From Salvelinus alpinus (lineage: Eukaryota; Chordata; Actinopteri; Salmoniformes; Salmonidae), in assembly GCF_045679555.1 (NCBI RefSeq), contig NC_092091.1, forward strand, positions 76,429,938 through 76,493,937: a stretch of 64,000 nt of DNA. The letters are read 5' to 3'. Below are positions 12,143 through 46,892 of this stretch, piece by piece. The first letter of the stretch is position 1. Every line of letters starts with the position of its first letter. Made by a program: the position numbers and the translations under genes. The notes under the pieces were generated by a model that saw nothing but the letters and a program-made list of their open reading frames with translations, had not been told where the DNA came from and ran no database searches.

Positions 12143-12823
12143 CCTTCTTCACCCCATCATATATCTTCAATATACTCCTTCCGTCTGCAAACATTTTCAA
12201 CATGGCCAAATCCTTTACAGTAATTGCACTGAAGTGGCTTGTTGACGAATACTCTTACTGCATACTTTACATAACCTAACTTCACATAACCTAACTTTAC
12301 ATGCGTAGGGATGTGTTCTTTATCAAAAAACTAAAGAACCGACAGACATTCTACCTTTTACCCATTTACCATGCGTTTCAGACAACGGGCACCAACCACA
12401 TCTTGGATTCTCTAGAAGTATTCAATATTTACCTCCATCGACACATCCGGTTATGACTCCTTTAACTGCTGCTCTACTCCGCAGTCCAAAGCACAATAAT
12501 GTGATTCCCGATGCCTTCTTTTTCTGCTCTTCAGAAACACATTGAACCATAACAAGCCCAATCCTGGTCAATCTGATTGATTCCACTTTACACAACACAT
12601 GCTTCACCTTCTTTGATACCTCGAACGAGTTTCCCGAGATTCACGTCCATGTTCAAAAAACACATCCCAACAAGAAACAAATCCTTATCAGACCTACACT
12701 CATCATCCATTCCAATTGTTAACAATTTCCTTTTTCGCTACCATTCTTTGACGACACTGTTTTCCATTCATCAACTTTACTCAATACTGTTCTCGATTCA
12801 GACTTGGCATCCACTTCCGCCAT
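12143..12823 (-). mobile_element. LINE ORF1 (gag-like) fragment with CCHC zinc knuckle
   Basis: The minus strand starts MAEVDAKSESRTVL at 12823. Downstream it contains KHVLCKVESIRLTRIGLV, VMVQCVSEEQKKKA and a retroviral-type zinc knuckle CNYCKGFGHVENVC (C-x2-C-x4-H-x4-C) at about 12200. Frameshifts separate these blocks, so it is not functional. The order matches ORF1 of a salmonid non-LTR retrotransposon, an RNA-binding nucleocapsid-like protein. The matching ORF2 is not attached. Confidence 0.7.
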
Positions 12824-12942
12824 GATTCCTTCGCCGTCTACACACTGAATCAAGAGCAGATTCTTGGCACGGCTGTGCTCAGACGGATAGGTTTTTCTTT
12901 AGTCCCTGCAACTTTTCACCTCAAATGCAAAAGTCCGACCCG

Positions 12943-13009
12943 AGCTACCAGAAGCCGGAGCTGCAGGCGGCTGGGTCAGCCTGGCAGTCAACCACCGAGA
13001 CACTGACCA
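12943..13009 (-). pseudogene. VWA7-like exon 17 fragment (third copy)
   Basis: About 67 bp match the first part of the last VWA7-like exon (compare 17520-17590 and 50085-50160), including 'ggagctgcagg', 'gctgggtcag' and 'accaccgagac'. Relative to the others it lacks about 30 bp at the exon start and all of the exon's 3' portion. The upstream intron is also recognisable to its right (13010-13084 and 13577-13636, 'ctgtatctttatctatgcc'), split by an LTR and cut off by a Tc1 element. It is a relic. Confidence 0.8.
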
Positions 13010-13084
13010 GCTGCAGAGAGAGGGAGAGAGTGAGACGGAGAGGGAGATACCGTGATCATGATGATAAGGGAGAAGTGGAGACAG

Positions 13085-13571
13085 TGTCACGCCCTGGCCT
13101 TAGTATTCTTGGTTTTCTTTATTATTTTAGTTAGGTCAGGGTGTGACATGGGGTATGTTTGTGTTTTGGGTGATTATATGGTAAAGGGGTGTTGGGTTTT
13201 GTGTATGGGTTTGTGTTGAGTGAATGTGTCTAGGTAGGTTTATGGTTGAGTGAGGGTTTCTAGGTATGTCTATGGTTGCCTGAGTGGTTCTCAATCAGAG
13301 ACAGATGTCTTTCATTTGTCTCTGATTGGGAGCCATATTTTAGGCAGCCATGGGCATTATTGCCTTTGTTGGGTCATTGTCTATGTTGAACGTTAGTGAC
13401 TGGTGTGTGCACTTTCGTTTGGAGCTTCACGGTTGTTTTGTTTGTTTTGTTAGTTGGTTTGTTGTAAGAGTGTTTCTTTTCGTGTTACGTCTTCGTCAAA
13501 AATAAAAGGGAAGATGTTTTTCTCACACGCTGCGCCTTGGTCTGCTTTCTCTCCCATGGACAATCATGACA
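13085..13571 (+). mobile_element. Solo LTR, copy 2, with perfect 5-bp target duplication
   Basis: The 487-bp element starts TGTCACGCCC and ends ATGACA. It is flanked by GACAG at 13080-13084 and 13572-13576, so this is a clean LTR-type insertion. AATAAA lies at about 13500. The internal inverted repeat of copy 1 is kept (13286-13303 with 13317-13334). It interrupts the intron of the relic VWA7 copy; without it the flanks read gtggagacagcctatg, matching the intron at 20.46 and 51.57 kb. Confidence 0.85.
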
Positions 13572-13640
13572 GACAGCCTATGTAGGCCTCTCAGCTCTCT
13601 GCTGTATCTTTATCTATGCCTCTACTGTCTAGCATATTTA

Positions 13641-14785
13641 AACTCAGCAAAAAATAAACATCCTCTCACTGTCAACTGTGTTTATTTTCAACAAACTTAA
13701 CGTGTAAATATTTGAATGAACATAACAAGATTCAACAACTGAGACATAAACTGAACAAATTCCACAGACATGTGACTAACAGAAATTGAATAATGTGTCC
13801 CTGACCAAAGGGGGGTCGAAATCAAAAGTTACTGTCAGTATCTGGTGTGGCCACCAGCTGTAATAAGTACTCCTCATGGACTGCACCAGATTTGCCAGTT
13901 CTTACTGTGAGATGCTACCCCACTCTTCCACCAAGGCACATTTCTTGGGGAATAGCCCTAGCCCTCACCCTCCGATCCAACAGGTCCCAGACGTGCTCAA
14001 TGGGATTGAGATCCGGGCTCTTCGCTGGCCATGGCAGAATATTGACATTCCTGTCTTGCAGGAAATCACGCACAGAACGAGCAGTATGGCTGGTGGCATT
14101 ATCATGCTGGAGGGTCATGTCAGGATGAGCCTGCAGGAAGGGTACCACATGAGGGAGGAGGATGTCTTCCTCCAACAAGCTCAGTCCGAAGATGCTGTGA
14201 CACACCGCCCCAAACCATGACGGACCCTCCACCTCCAAATCGATCCCGCTCCAGAGGACAGGCCTCGGTGTAACGCTCATTCCTTCGACGATAGACGTGA
14301 ATCCGACCATCACCCCTGGTGAGACAAAACCGCGACTCGTCAGTGAAGATCACTTTTTGCCAGTCCTGTCTGGTCCAGCGACGGCGGGTTTGTGCACATA
14401 GGCGACGTTGCTGACGGTGATGTCGGTGAGGACCTGCCTTACAACAGGCCTACATGCCCTCAGTCCAGCCTCTCTCAGCCTATTGCGGACAGTCTGAGCA
14501 CTGATGGAGGGATTGTGCGTTCCTGGTGTAACTCGGGCAGTTGTTGTTGCCATCCTGTTCCTGTCCTGCAGGTGTGATGTTCTTGCCTACCGTCTATAAG
14601 CTGTTAGTGTCTTAACGACTGTTCCACAGGTGCATGTTCATTAATTGTTTATGGTTCATTGAACAAACATGTGAAACAGTGTTTAAACCCTTTACAATGA
14701 AGATCTGTGAAGTTATTTGTATTTTTACGAATTATCCTTGAAAGACAGGGTCCTGAAAAAGGGATGTTTCTTTTTTTGCTGAGTC
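13641..14785 (-). mobile_element. Tc1-like transposon, internally deleted and frame-broken
   Basis: The ends are inverted repeats (ACTCAGCAAAAAA left, TTTTTTTGCTGAGT right) inside TA dinucleotides at 13639-13640 and 14786-14787. The minus strand encodes parts of a DD34E transposase: FTDESRFCLTRGDGRIHV, GGGSVMVWGGVS, LQHDNATSHTARSVRDFL and SPDLNPIEHVWDLLDRRV. The N-terminal helix-turn-helix region is missing and several frameshifts occur, so it cannot move itself. It is inserted at the edge of the relic VWA7 intron. Confidence 0.92.
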
Positions 14786-14787
14786 TA

Positions 14788-14957
<170 letters not shown>

Positions 14958-14975
14958 GTCTAACTAATCTATCTG

Positions 14976-15040
14976 TACACTACATGGTCAACAGTATGTG
15001 GACACCTGCTCGTCGACCATCTAATTCCAAAATCATGGGA
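14976..15040. mobile_element. DNA-transposon terminal fragment
   Basis: The segment 'gtacactacatggtcaac' followed by 'gtatgtggacacctgctcg' resembles the end of a common salmonid DNA transposon. Only the end remains. Confidence 0.5.
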
Positions 15041-15075
15041 TAACACTGACCACAGTGGAAGGAGTAGGACTGATT

Positions 15076-15735
15076 CTCTGTGTTGTTCATACTCTAGATT
15101 CTGAGAGAGTGGTCAGTCTAACTTTGTGTTGTTCATACTCTAGGTTCTGAGAGAGAGGTCAGTCTAACTCTGTGTTGTTCATACTCTAGGTTCTGAGAGA
15201 GAGGTCAGTCTAACTCTGTGTTGTTCATACTCTAGGTTCTGAGAGAGAGGTCAGTCTAACTCTGTGTTGTTCATACTCTAGGTTCTGAGAGAGAGGTCAG
15301 TCTAACTCTGTGTTGTTCATACTCTAGGTTCTGAGAGAGAGGTCAGTCTAACTCTGTGTTGTTCATACTCTAGGTTCTGAGAGAGAGGTCAGTCTAACTC
15401 TGTGTTGTTCATACTCTAGGTTCTGAGAGAGAGGTCAGTCTAACTCTGTGTTGTTCATACTCTAGGTTCTGAGAGAGAGGTCAGTCTAACTCTGTGTTGT
15501 TCATACTCTAGGTTCTGAGAGAGAGGTCAGTCTAACTCTGTGTTGTTCATACTCTAGGTTCTGAGAGAGAGGTCAGTCTAACTCTGTGTTGTTCATACTC
15601 TAGGTTCTGAGAGAGAGGTCAGTCTAACTCTGTGTTGTTCATACTCTAGGTTCTGAGAGAGAGGTCAGCCTAACTCTGTGTTGTTCATACTCTAGGTTCT
15701 GAGAGAGTGGTCAGTATAACTCTGTTGTTTCTACT
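15076..15735. repeat. 46-bp minisatellite, about 14 units
   Basis: Near-identical units contain 'gttgttcatactctagg' and 'tctgagagagaggtcag'. The outer units are the most diverged. No gene is associated. Confidence 0.95.
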
Positions 15736-15766
15736 GCAGGTTTTGGAGGAGTGGAGGCCCTTATGG

Positions 15767-15860
15767 TGGTGGAGTGGAGAACTGTGTGGTGGTGGAGTGG
15801 AGAACTGTGTGGTGGTGGAGTGGAGAACTGTGTGGTGGTGGAGTGGAGAACTGTGTTGTG
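15767..15860. repeat. 23-bp tandem repeat, 4 units
   Basis: Four G-rich units around 'ggagtggagaactgtg', spaced 23 bp. Confidence 0.9.
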
Positions 15861-15969
15861 GTACCTTACAGGTCATCAAGCCAAGGAGAATAGTGGGACA
15901 ATCAGTGTTCATATCCAGAGTACTGGATATGTGAGGGACTGCTGTTTACGGAACTCTTCACTGTATGTT

Positions 15970-16400
15970 AAGCAACATTTGACTACTGATCTTATTTGGG
16001 CGTTGCCATAACAAAAGGGTTGAATACTTACTGACTCAAGACATTTCAGATTAAAATGTTTAAATCATTTGTAAAATAAAAAAAAAAGATTTCTACTTTG
16101 ACATGACCTTCTACGTTCACTTTCTGAAGGTAATTGTAATGTATCCAATGTATAAGAACGTAATTCATAACACATAGCCAGCCTACTGAAACCTACTTTT
16201 GGAAAAGTCTGACGAAAACCCTGTCACTCCATATTTGTTGTACACGGTGTATTCACACCCTTTGACTTTTTCCCTAAAATGTTGTGTTACAGCCTGAATT
16301 TAAAATGGATTACATTTATATTTTGTGTCACTGGCCTACGCACAATACCCCACAATGTCAAAGTGGAATTATGTTTTCAGAAGTGTTTACAAATGAATAA
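15970..16400. mobile_element. Tc1-type terminal sequence remnants
   Basis: Segments such as 'aaaagggttgaatactta', 'gtattcacaccctttgac' and 'cacaataccccacaatgtc' are typical of the ends of a salmonid Tc1-like family. No transposase frame is left. Confidence 0.55.
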
Positions 16401-16483
16401 CTACTAGCCTAGTCAAGCAGACTAACAGCTGCTTAGTTTAATACGTGAAGCGAAACTGAATGTGAGCTATCGAGATCAGGCTG

Positions 16484-16640
16484 GTTTCACATGGCTACTA
16501 AACTACCTCCGTATTATAACAAAACAACTAACATGAGTCACTCACACAGTAGTCATTCACACAGTAGCTTTTTATTCATGACAGAGATGTAACTGGAGAC
16601 TTACAAAAATTAAACATCAATCTTACAGTGCAAATAACAT
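16484..16640 (-). promoter_or_regulatory. Candidate VWA7-like 3' UTR end with poly(A) signal
   Basis: The segment is homologous to 9383-9510 and 47855-48000. The minus-strand AATAAA is at 16571-16576, about 640 bases past the stop codon at 17218. Its conservation at three VWA7-linked sites supports a role as the 3' end, but no transcript evidence is available here. Confidence 0.55.
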
Positions 16641-17217
16641 GTTGAGAAAGTGCACAGAGAGAGAGTACTGCTGGCAGTTTTTAAAGTGACATTCATTTAA
16701 ATGTTGGCTTTGTCACACGAACCATTGTTGATGCAATGCAATGTCTGCAATGTAGTCGGTCTGGAGCATAACCTTTTAACTTCGAGGCAGCATTGGTCAG
16801 GCAGTCAAAACATGTGCCTTACCCTGCGTTCACAACCACGTGGGAAGGTGGTATTTACCACATACGACTGGGAAAATCCGCTTGAATGCCCCTCCAACTG
16901 GTAATTACTAGTCTATCATCCCTGAGCAACATCTTCTTCCACATGTTGACCTCTAACATCACCTACTAAGGATATTAACTCAATAACATCATGTTCAGCA
17001 GTTAAATGCAACAACAAAACATTATTAAAATGGTTTTTGAACACTATAATTTGTTTAAAAGCGTGAAAGCTGTACTTTTAGTTTATGGTTAAAGTAGCTT
17101 GTTGACCAATTTGCGTTTCTCAACGAGTTCAAAGCACGTGAATGAATCCAACAGGTATTTACAACTTCACAACGGGTAATTTCCACCTTCGCACTTGGTT
17201 ATTAATGCAGCATTAGA

Positions 17218-38890
<21,673 letters not shown>

Positions 38891-39155
38891 CAGTCTTTGG
38901 GGAGTGGGAGGTGGCTGGTGGATGGAGGGGTGAGTGAGTGAGAGAGAGAGAGAGCAAGAGAGAGAGAGAGAGAAAGAGCGTGTGTGAGAGAGAGAGGAAA
39001 TCCCTGACCCAGCCTCTGTGGTTAAACCTCTTGGCCACAACCCAACATGTCCTATAATGAGGGTGTAGTTAGTATGCAGAAGCATCTTTATGATACATCA
39101 GTAAAATGTAATTAGACGTTGTCAAAACTGATTAGAGACTAGTACTTGGCCCCTG
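38891..39155 (-). promoter_or_regulatory. Upstream region of the VWA7-like gene
   Basis: On the gene strand a CT-rich tract (about 38935-38995) precedes the start codon and is probably 5' UTR or core promoter. No clear TATA box is visible close to the start. Confidence 0.3.
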
Positions 39156-39159
39156 TCCT

Positions 39160-40985
39160 GGCACACACTGCATTCCTTATTACCTAGGAACATAGAGAGG
39201 TGTATATTCCTAGCCTGTTATCCCCCCACCATACTGCATTCCCTGTTACCTAGGAACATAGAGAGGTGTATATTCCTAGCCTGTTATCCTCCCACCATAC
39301 TGCATTCCCTATTACCTAGGAACATAGAGAGGTGTATATTCCTAGCCTGTTATCCCCCCACCATACTGCATTCCCTATTACCTAGGAACATAGAGAGGTG
39401 TATATTCCTAGCCTGTTATCCTCCCACCATACTGCATTCCCTATTACCTAGGAACATAGAGAGGTGTATATTCCTAGCCTGTTATCCTCCCACCATACTG
39501 CATTCCCTATTACCTAGGAACATAGAGAGGTGTATATTCCTAGCCTGTTATCCTCCCACCATACTGCATTCCCTGTTCCCTGTTACCTAGGAACATAGAG
39601 AGGTGTATATTCCTAGCCTGTTCTCCCCCCACCATACGGCATTCCCTATTACCTAGGAACATAGAGAGGTGTATATTCCTAGCCTGTTATCCTCCCACCA
39701 TACTGCATTCCCTATTACCTAGGAACATAGAGAGGTGTATATTCCTAGCCTGTTATCCTCCCACCATACTGCATTCCCTATTACCTAGGAACATAGAGAG
39801 GTGTATATTCCTAGCCTGTTATCCTCCCACCATACTGCATTCCCTATTACCTAGGAACATAGAGAGGTGTATATTCCTAGCCTGTTATCCTCCCACCATA
39901 CTGCATTCCCTGTTCCCTGTTACCTAGGAACATAGAGAGGTGTATATTCCTAGCCTGTTCTCCCCCCACCATACTGCATTCCCTATTACCTAGGAACATA
40001 GAGAGGTGTATATTCCTAGCCTGTTATCCTCCCACCATACTGCATTCCCTATTACCTAGGAACATAGAGAGGTGTATATTCCTAGCCTGTTATCCCCCCA
40101 CCATACTGCATTCCCTATTACCTAGGAACATAGAGAGGTGTATATTCCTAGCCTGTTATCCTCCCACCATACTGCATTCCCTATTACCTAGGAACATAGA
40201 GAGGTGTATATTCCTAGCCTGTTATCCTCCCACCATACTGCATTCCCTGTTCCCTGTTACCTAGGAACATAGAGAGGTGTATATTCCTAGCCTGTTCTCC
40301 CCCCACCATACGGCATTCCCTATTACCTAGGAACATAGAGAGGTGTATATTCCTAGCCTGTTATCCTCCCACCATACTGCATTCCCTATTACCTAGGAAC
40401 ATAGAGAGGTGTATATTCCTAGCCTGTTATCCTCCCACCATACTGCATTCCCTATTACCTAGGAACATAGAGAGGTGTATATTCCTAGCCTGTTATCCTC
40501 CCACCATACTGCATTCCCTATTACCTAGGAACATAGAGAGGTGTATATTCCTAGCCTGTTATCCTCCCACCATACTGCATTCCCTGTTCCCTGTTACCTA
40601 GGAACATAGAGAGGTGTATATTCCTAGCCTGTTCTCCCCCCACCATACTGCATTCCCTATTACCTAGGAACATAGAGAGGTGTATATTCCTAGCCTGTTA
40701 TCCTCCCACCATACTGCATTCCCTATTACCTAGGAACATAGAGAGGTGTATATTCCTAGCCTGTTATCCCCCCACCATACTGCATTCCCTATTACCTAGG
40801 AACATAGAGAGGTGTATATTCCTAGCCTGTTATCCTCCCACCATACTGCATTCCCTATTACCTAGGAACATAGAGAGGTGTATATTCCTAGCCTGTTATC
40901 CTCCCACCATACTGCATTCCCTATTACCTATGAACATAGAGAGGTGTATATTCCTAGCTTGTTATCCCCCCACCATACTTTATTC
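39160..40985. repeat. 66-bp minisatellite, about 27 units, 337-bp higher-order repeat
   Basis: Units contain 'attacctaggaacatagag' and 'tattcctagcctgttatcc'. A 7-bp-longer variant ('ccctgttccctgtt') recurs at 39571, 39908, 40245 and 40582, exactly 337 bp apart, meaning five monomers per higher-order unit. It lies upstream of the VWA7-like gene. Confidence 0.96.
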
Positions 40986-41247
40986 CCTGTTGCACAAGGT
41001 TCTCCTCAGAGATACAAAGGGCGGCCTGTTGAAGTGTTTGGCAATGGCTCAACTCAACCATGGCCGTTTTAACTCCATATCCTTTAGCTGAATGCCTTCA
41101 GTTCCTCAAGTGTTAAAAGGAGAACATTGCACTGAAAGGCTGGTGGGAAATGGAACAATACTGGTCCGTACTGCTGCTTTCTGTCCTAGATTAAATGTAT
41201 GTCATATGTACAATCCTATATATACTATATATCATGGTCATATAAAT

Positions 41248-41284
41248 TATGTACAATCCTCTCAATCTGTATACATTCTTGGTT

Positions 41285-41329
<45 letters not shown>

Positions 41330-41363
41330 CAAGGGTGTATACAGATTGAGAGGATTGTACATA
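41248..41363. repeat. Long inverted repeat with (TA)n centre
   Basis: Left arm 41251-41282 and right arm 41329-41360 are complementary at 30 of 32 positions (gtacaatcctctcaatctg ...), extending by about three bases outside. The centre is a TA run that is itself self-complementary. The whole could form a hairpin or cruciform of about 110 bp. Confidence 0.9.
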
Positions 41364-41499
41364 TATTACCATTAATTGATTGAATAAATTAATTGAATAC
41401 AGACAATCTTTCCACTGAGCTGATAAATGCTGAGAAAATATATTTTGACAAAGCACCAATAACCGAGAATATGGTTAAAACAAACAATTAAAAAACGTA

Positions 41500-41838
41500 A
41501 TATATTATAATCTAAGAACTAAAACCATTTACCATTTAAATGACAGAAATAATGGTAAACAAAATGAAAATAAAGACCTCTGAATTGTTTTGTGATATAA
41601 TAACACCAGTTATGTAAAGAAACCTTCTCAAAGCTTCCATACCTTCTCGGGTTATTTGAGCGTAGTTGGATCTCTTCCTCTTTCCCTGTCTCTGTTGCAG
41701 TAGTAACCCAAACTGTAGAGGAACATACAGTACACCTGTATATATACTGGACTGTACCGTCAGGCAGGGATGGAGAGAGGAGGGTGAGGTCTGTCTGTTA
41801 CAGTACACACTAATCATTAACTTCTAGGGTTTTCCATG
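41500..41838. repeat. Segmental duplication block 1, right copy
   Basis: Counterpart of 393-821 with a single copy of the 73-bp element. Located 2.6 kb 5' of the VWA7-like start codon. Confidence 0.75.
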
Positions 41839-41944
41839 GCCACAACATATCCAATCTTTTTATCAGATGTCAATCAATCAATGTGGACCATAAGGGGAAG
41901 GACTACCCTGAACCTAACTTGGTAACAACGTGTAAATCATTACC

Positions 41945-42165
41945 TACGCTACAAGTCAAAAGTCTGGACACACCTACTCATTCCAGGGTTTTTCTTTCTT
42001 TTTTAAATTTTCTACATTGTAGAATAATAGTGAAGACATTAAAACTATGAAATAACACATACAACATAACCAAAAAAGGGATAAACAATTCAAAATATAT
42101 TTTATATTTGAGATTCTTCAAAGTAGCCACCTTTGGACACTCTTGGCATTCTCTCAACACACACA
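41945..42165 (-). mobile_element. Tc1-like 3' terminal fragment, reverse orientation
   Basis: 'caagtcaaaagtctggacac' is a Tc1-family end, and the following sequence is the reverse complement of the 57.45-57.64 kb element end. Transposase is missing. Confidence 0.8.
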
Positions 42166-42706
42166 CATAGGTCATGATTTTCAATCTTTACTAACGATAC
42201 TGGCTTGAGAAAAGCCAGTGTGTCTATGTATGCGGATGACTCAACACTATACATGTCAGCTACTACAGAGACTGAAATGACTGCAACACTTAACAAAGAG
42301 CCTCATACAGTTTCAGAATGGGTGGCAAGAAATAAGATAGTTCGAAATATTTCACAAACTAAAATCATTGTATTTGGGACAAATCATTCACTAATCCCTA
42401 AACTCATCTAAATCTTGTAATGAATAATGTGGAAACTGAGCAAATGAAGGAGGCTAAACTGCTTGGGGTAACCCTGGATTGTAAACTGTCATGGTCAAAA
42501 CATATTGATGTAACGGTAGCTAAGATGGGGAGAGGTCTGTCTACAGTGAAGTGCTGCTCTGCTTTCTTGACATCGCTATCAACAAGACAATTCCTACAGG
42601 CTCTAGTTTTGTTGCCCCTTGACCCCTGCCCAGTCATACTGTCAAGTGCCACAAAGGGGGACATAGACACATTACAATTGGCCCAAACAGAGCAGCATGA
42701 CCGACA

Positions 42707-42790
42707 CTTAGATGTACACTTAGATGTACACTTAGATGTACACTTAGATGTACACTTAGATGTACACTTCGATGTACACTTCGATGTACA
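42707..42790. repeat. 12-bp tandem repeat inside LINE ORF, 7 units
   Basis: Seven units of 'ttagatgtacac' (two with ttcg) in the RT-domain region of the LINE. Confidence 0.93.
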
Positions 42791-42931
42791 CGGAGAGCCA
42801 GCATTGATACTATGCATGTCAATCTCTCCTGGCTCAGGGTGGAGTAGAGATGAACTGCATCACCGCTTGTCTTTGTGAGAGGTATTGACAGGTTGAAATC
42901 ACGAGCGGACTATTTAAGCGACGAGCGCTCA

Positions 42932-44333
42932 GCTCAAACACCCATACATACCCCGCAGGACATGCCACCAGCTCAAACACCCATACATACCCCGCAGGAC
43001 ATGCCACCAGCTCAAACACCCATACATACCCCGCAAGACATGCCACCAGCTCAAACACCCATACATACCCCGCAGGACATGCCACCAGCTCAAACACCCA
43101 TACATACCCCGCAGGACATGCCACCAGCTCAAACACCCATACATACCCCGCAGGACATGCCACCAGCTCAAACACCCATACATACCCCGCAGGACATGCC
43201 ACCAGCTCAAACACCCATACATACCCCGCAGGACATGCCACCAGCTCAAACACCCATACATACCCCGCAGGACATGCCACCAGCTCAAACACCCATACAT
43301 ACCCCGCAGGACATGCCACCAGCTCAAACACCCATACATACCCCGCAGGACATGCCACCAGCTCAAACACCCATACATACCCCGCAGGACATGCCACCAG
43401 CTCAAACACCCATACATACCCCGCAAGACATGCCACCAGCTCAAACACCCATACATACCCCGCAGGACATGCCACCAGCTCAAACACCCATACATACCCC
43501 GCAGGACATGCCACCAGCTCAAACACCCATACATACCCCGCAGGACATGCCACCAGCTCAAACACCCATACATACCCCGCAGGACATGCCACCAGCTCAA
43601 ACACCCATACATACCCCGCAGGACATGCCACCAGCTCAAACACCCATACATACCCCGCAAGACATGCCACCAGCTCAAACACCCATACATACCCCGCAGG
43701 ACATGCCACCAGCTCAAACACCCATACATACCCCGCAGGACATGCCACCAGCTCAAACACCCATACATACCCCGCAGGACATGCCACCAGCTCAAACACC
43801 CATACATACCCCGCAGGACATGCCACCAGCTCAAACACCCATACATACCCCGCAGGACATGCCACCAGCTCAAACACCCATACATACCCCGCAAGACATG
43901 CCACCAGCTCAAACACCCATACATACCCCGCAGGACATGCCACCAGCTCAAACACCCATACATACCCCGCAGGACATGCCACCAGCTCAAACACCCATAC
44001 ATACCCCGCAAGACATGCCACCAGCTCAAACACCCATACATACCCCGCAAGACATGCCACCAGCTCAAACACCCATACATACCCCGCAGGACATGCCACC
44101 AGCTCAAACACCCATACATACCCCGCAGGACATGCCACCAGCTCAAACACCCATACATACCCCGCAAGACATGCCACCAGCTCAAACACCCATACATACC
44201 CCGCAAGACATGCCACCAGCTCAAACACCCATACATACCCCGCAGGACATGCCACCAGCTCAAACACCCATACATACCCCGCAAGACATGCCACCAGCTC
44301 AAACACCCATACATACCCCGCAAGACATGCCAC
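42932..44333. repeat. 39-bp minisatellite born in a LINE ORF, about 36 units
   Basis: The units are nearly identical; the only common variant is gcagg/gcaag. Reading S-N-T-H-T-Y-P-A-G-H-A-T-R in one frame, each unit matches the segment that LINEs of this family encode just before the SRTDYG motif. The flanking LINE sequence resumes directly after the array. Open frames on both strands through the array are artefacts. Confidence 0.95.
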
Positions 44334-44596
44334 CAGAGTTCTCCAAGTCCAGAACAGACTATGGGAAACACACAGTACTACATAGAGCCATGACTACATG
44401 GAACTCTATTCCACATCACGGAACTCAGACAAGCAGTATAATCAGATAAAAAACCCCAGATAGAACTACATCTTATGGAACAACGTGGACTGTGAAGAGA
44501 CACACACACACACAGCATTCGCAAACACATGCTAACACACACACTCTCCACACAAACACATTTTAATATTGTTATTTTGCTGTATCATTGATTTTG

Positions 44597-44940
44597 TATT
44601 GTAGATATGTTGTGGTAGAGTAGTGTGTAATAATGTGTTGTATTGTAGACATGTTGTGGTAGTGTGTAATGTGTTGTATTGTAGACATGTTGTGGTAGTG
44701 TGTTATAATGTGTTGTATTGTAGACATGTTGTGGTAGAGTAGTGTGTAATAATGTGGTGTATTGTAGACATGTTGTGGTAGAGTAGTGTGTAATAATGTG
44801 TTGTATTGTAGATATGTTGTGGTAGAGTAGTGTGTTATAATGTGTTGTATTGTAGACATGTTGTGGTAGAGTAGTGTGTAATAATGTGTTGTATTGTAGA
44901 TATGTTGTGGTAGAGTAGTGTGTAATAATGTATTATATTA
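44597..44940. repeat. About 44-bp tandem repeat in LINE 3' region, 7-8 units
   Basis: Units 'gtagacatgttgtggtagag' plus 'tagtgtgtaataatgtg' with small deletions. Lies between the LINE's coding remnant and its 3' end. Confidence 0.9.
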
Positions 44941-45063
44941 TGTATTATATTATTGCATTTAATTGTGATTGGACCCCAGGAAGAGTAGATGGTGCCTTGA
45001 CAACAGCCAATGGGGATCCATAATAAACACAAATACACACACAAAATACTGGATTATCCAAGC

Positions 45064-45560
45064 AGAATCATTAAATATCTTTCTTTACTGTAAATCAGTA
45101 ATGAGGTTTGAAAGAATTCTGAATGGTTTTATGGTATTAGTTTCACAGGCGCTCTGAAGAGATGACTGTTGATGTTAGAGAAGGTAATTACTTCGAAAGG
45201 AACATTATTAAAGATATTTTTTCATTTTTTCCTATCAGCCATGAGGGTGACCAAAATAATTCTGGGTGGTAACATCATTCTTCATGGTTCAGGACAGGTA
45301 GTGGATACTGATGACTAGGGAGAGGATGGCACTAACGTTAGAGTGGATTCTTTATGGTGTGATAATATTACTTCACAAGGCATGCGGACAGGTACATTTC
45401 TGGGATTGCTATTTGGCGTCGCTAAGGTAATCAGCGTTTATTACCGTTCGTCACAGATAACTCACCGGGTGCACACTGGTTGAATCAACATTGTTTCCAC
45501 ATCATTTCAATTAAATTACATTTAACCAACGTGGAAGAGATGGTGAATTGACGTCTGTGC
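45064..45560. repeat. Segmental duplication block 2, right copy
   Basis: Counterpart of 1330-1800, with small insertions (for example around 45160 and 45460). Confidence 0.8.
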
Positions 45561-46890
<1,330 letters not shown>

Positions 46891-46892
46891 AA

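Larger units (their letters stand above)
42170..45050 (+). mobile_element. LINE with RT fragment, expanded internally by a 39-bp minisatellite
   Basis: The reading frame gives SVSMYADDSTLYMSATTETE (RT YADD box) at 42205-42270, KLLGVTLDCKLSWSKHID at 42450-42510, VRGIDRLKSRADYLSDERS up to the array at 42932, then after the array SKSRTDYGKHTVLHRAM and TTWNSIPH at 44340-44415. The 3' end 'gattggaccccaggaagag' to 'ggggatccataataaacac' (44965-45030) is that of a known salmonid LINE. Frame breaks show it is dead. It separates duplication blocks 1 and 2. Confidence 0.88.

Noticed and set aside
39160-40985. Homing-endonuclease-like motif (cctgttatcc ... attacc) in each unit
   Set aside because: The resemblance to a known 18-bp meganuclease site covers only about half the site and no endonuclease gene is present.
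42834-44449. About 500-codon frames on both strands at the 39-bp array
   Set aside because: Periodicity artefact inside a dead LINE.
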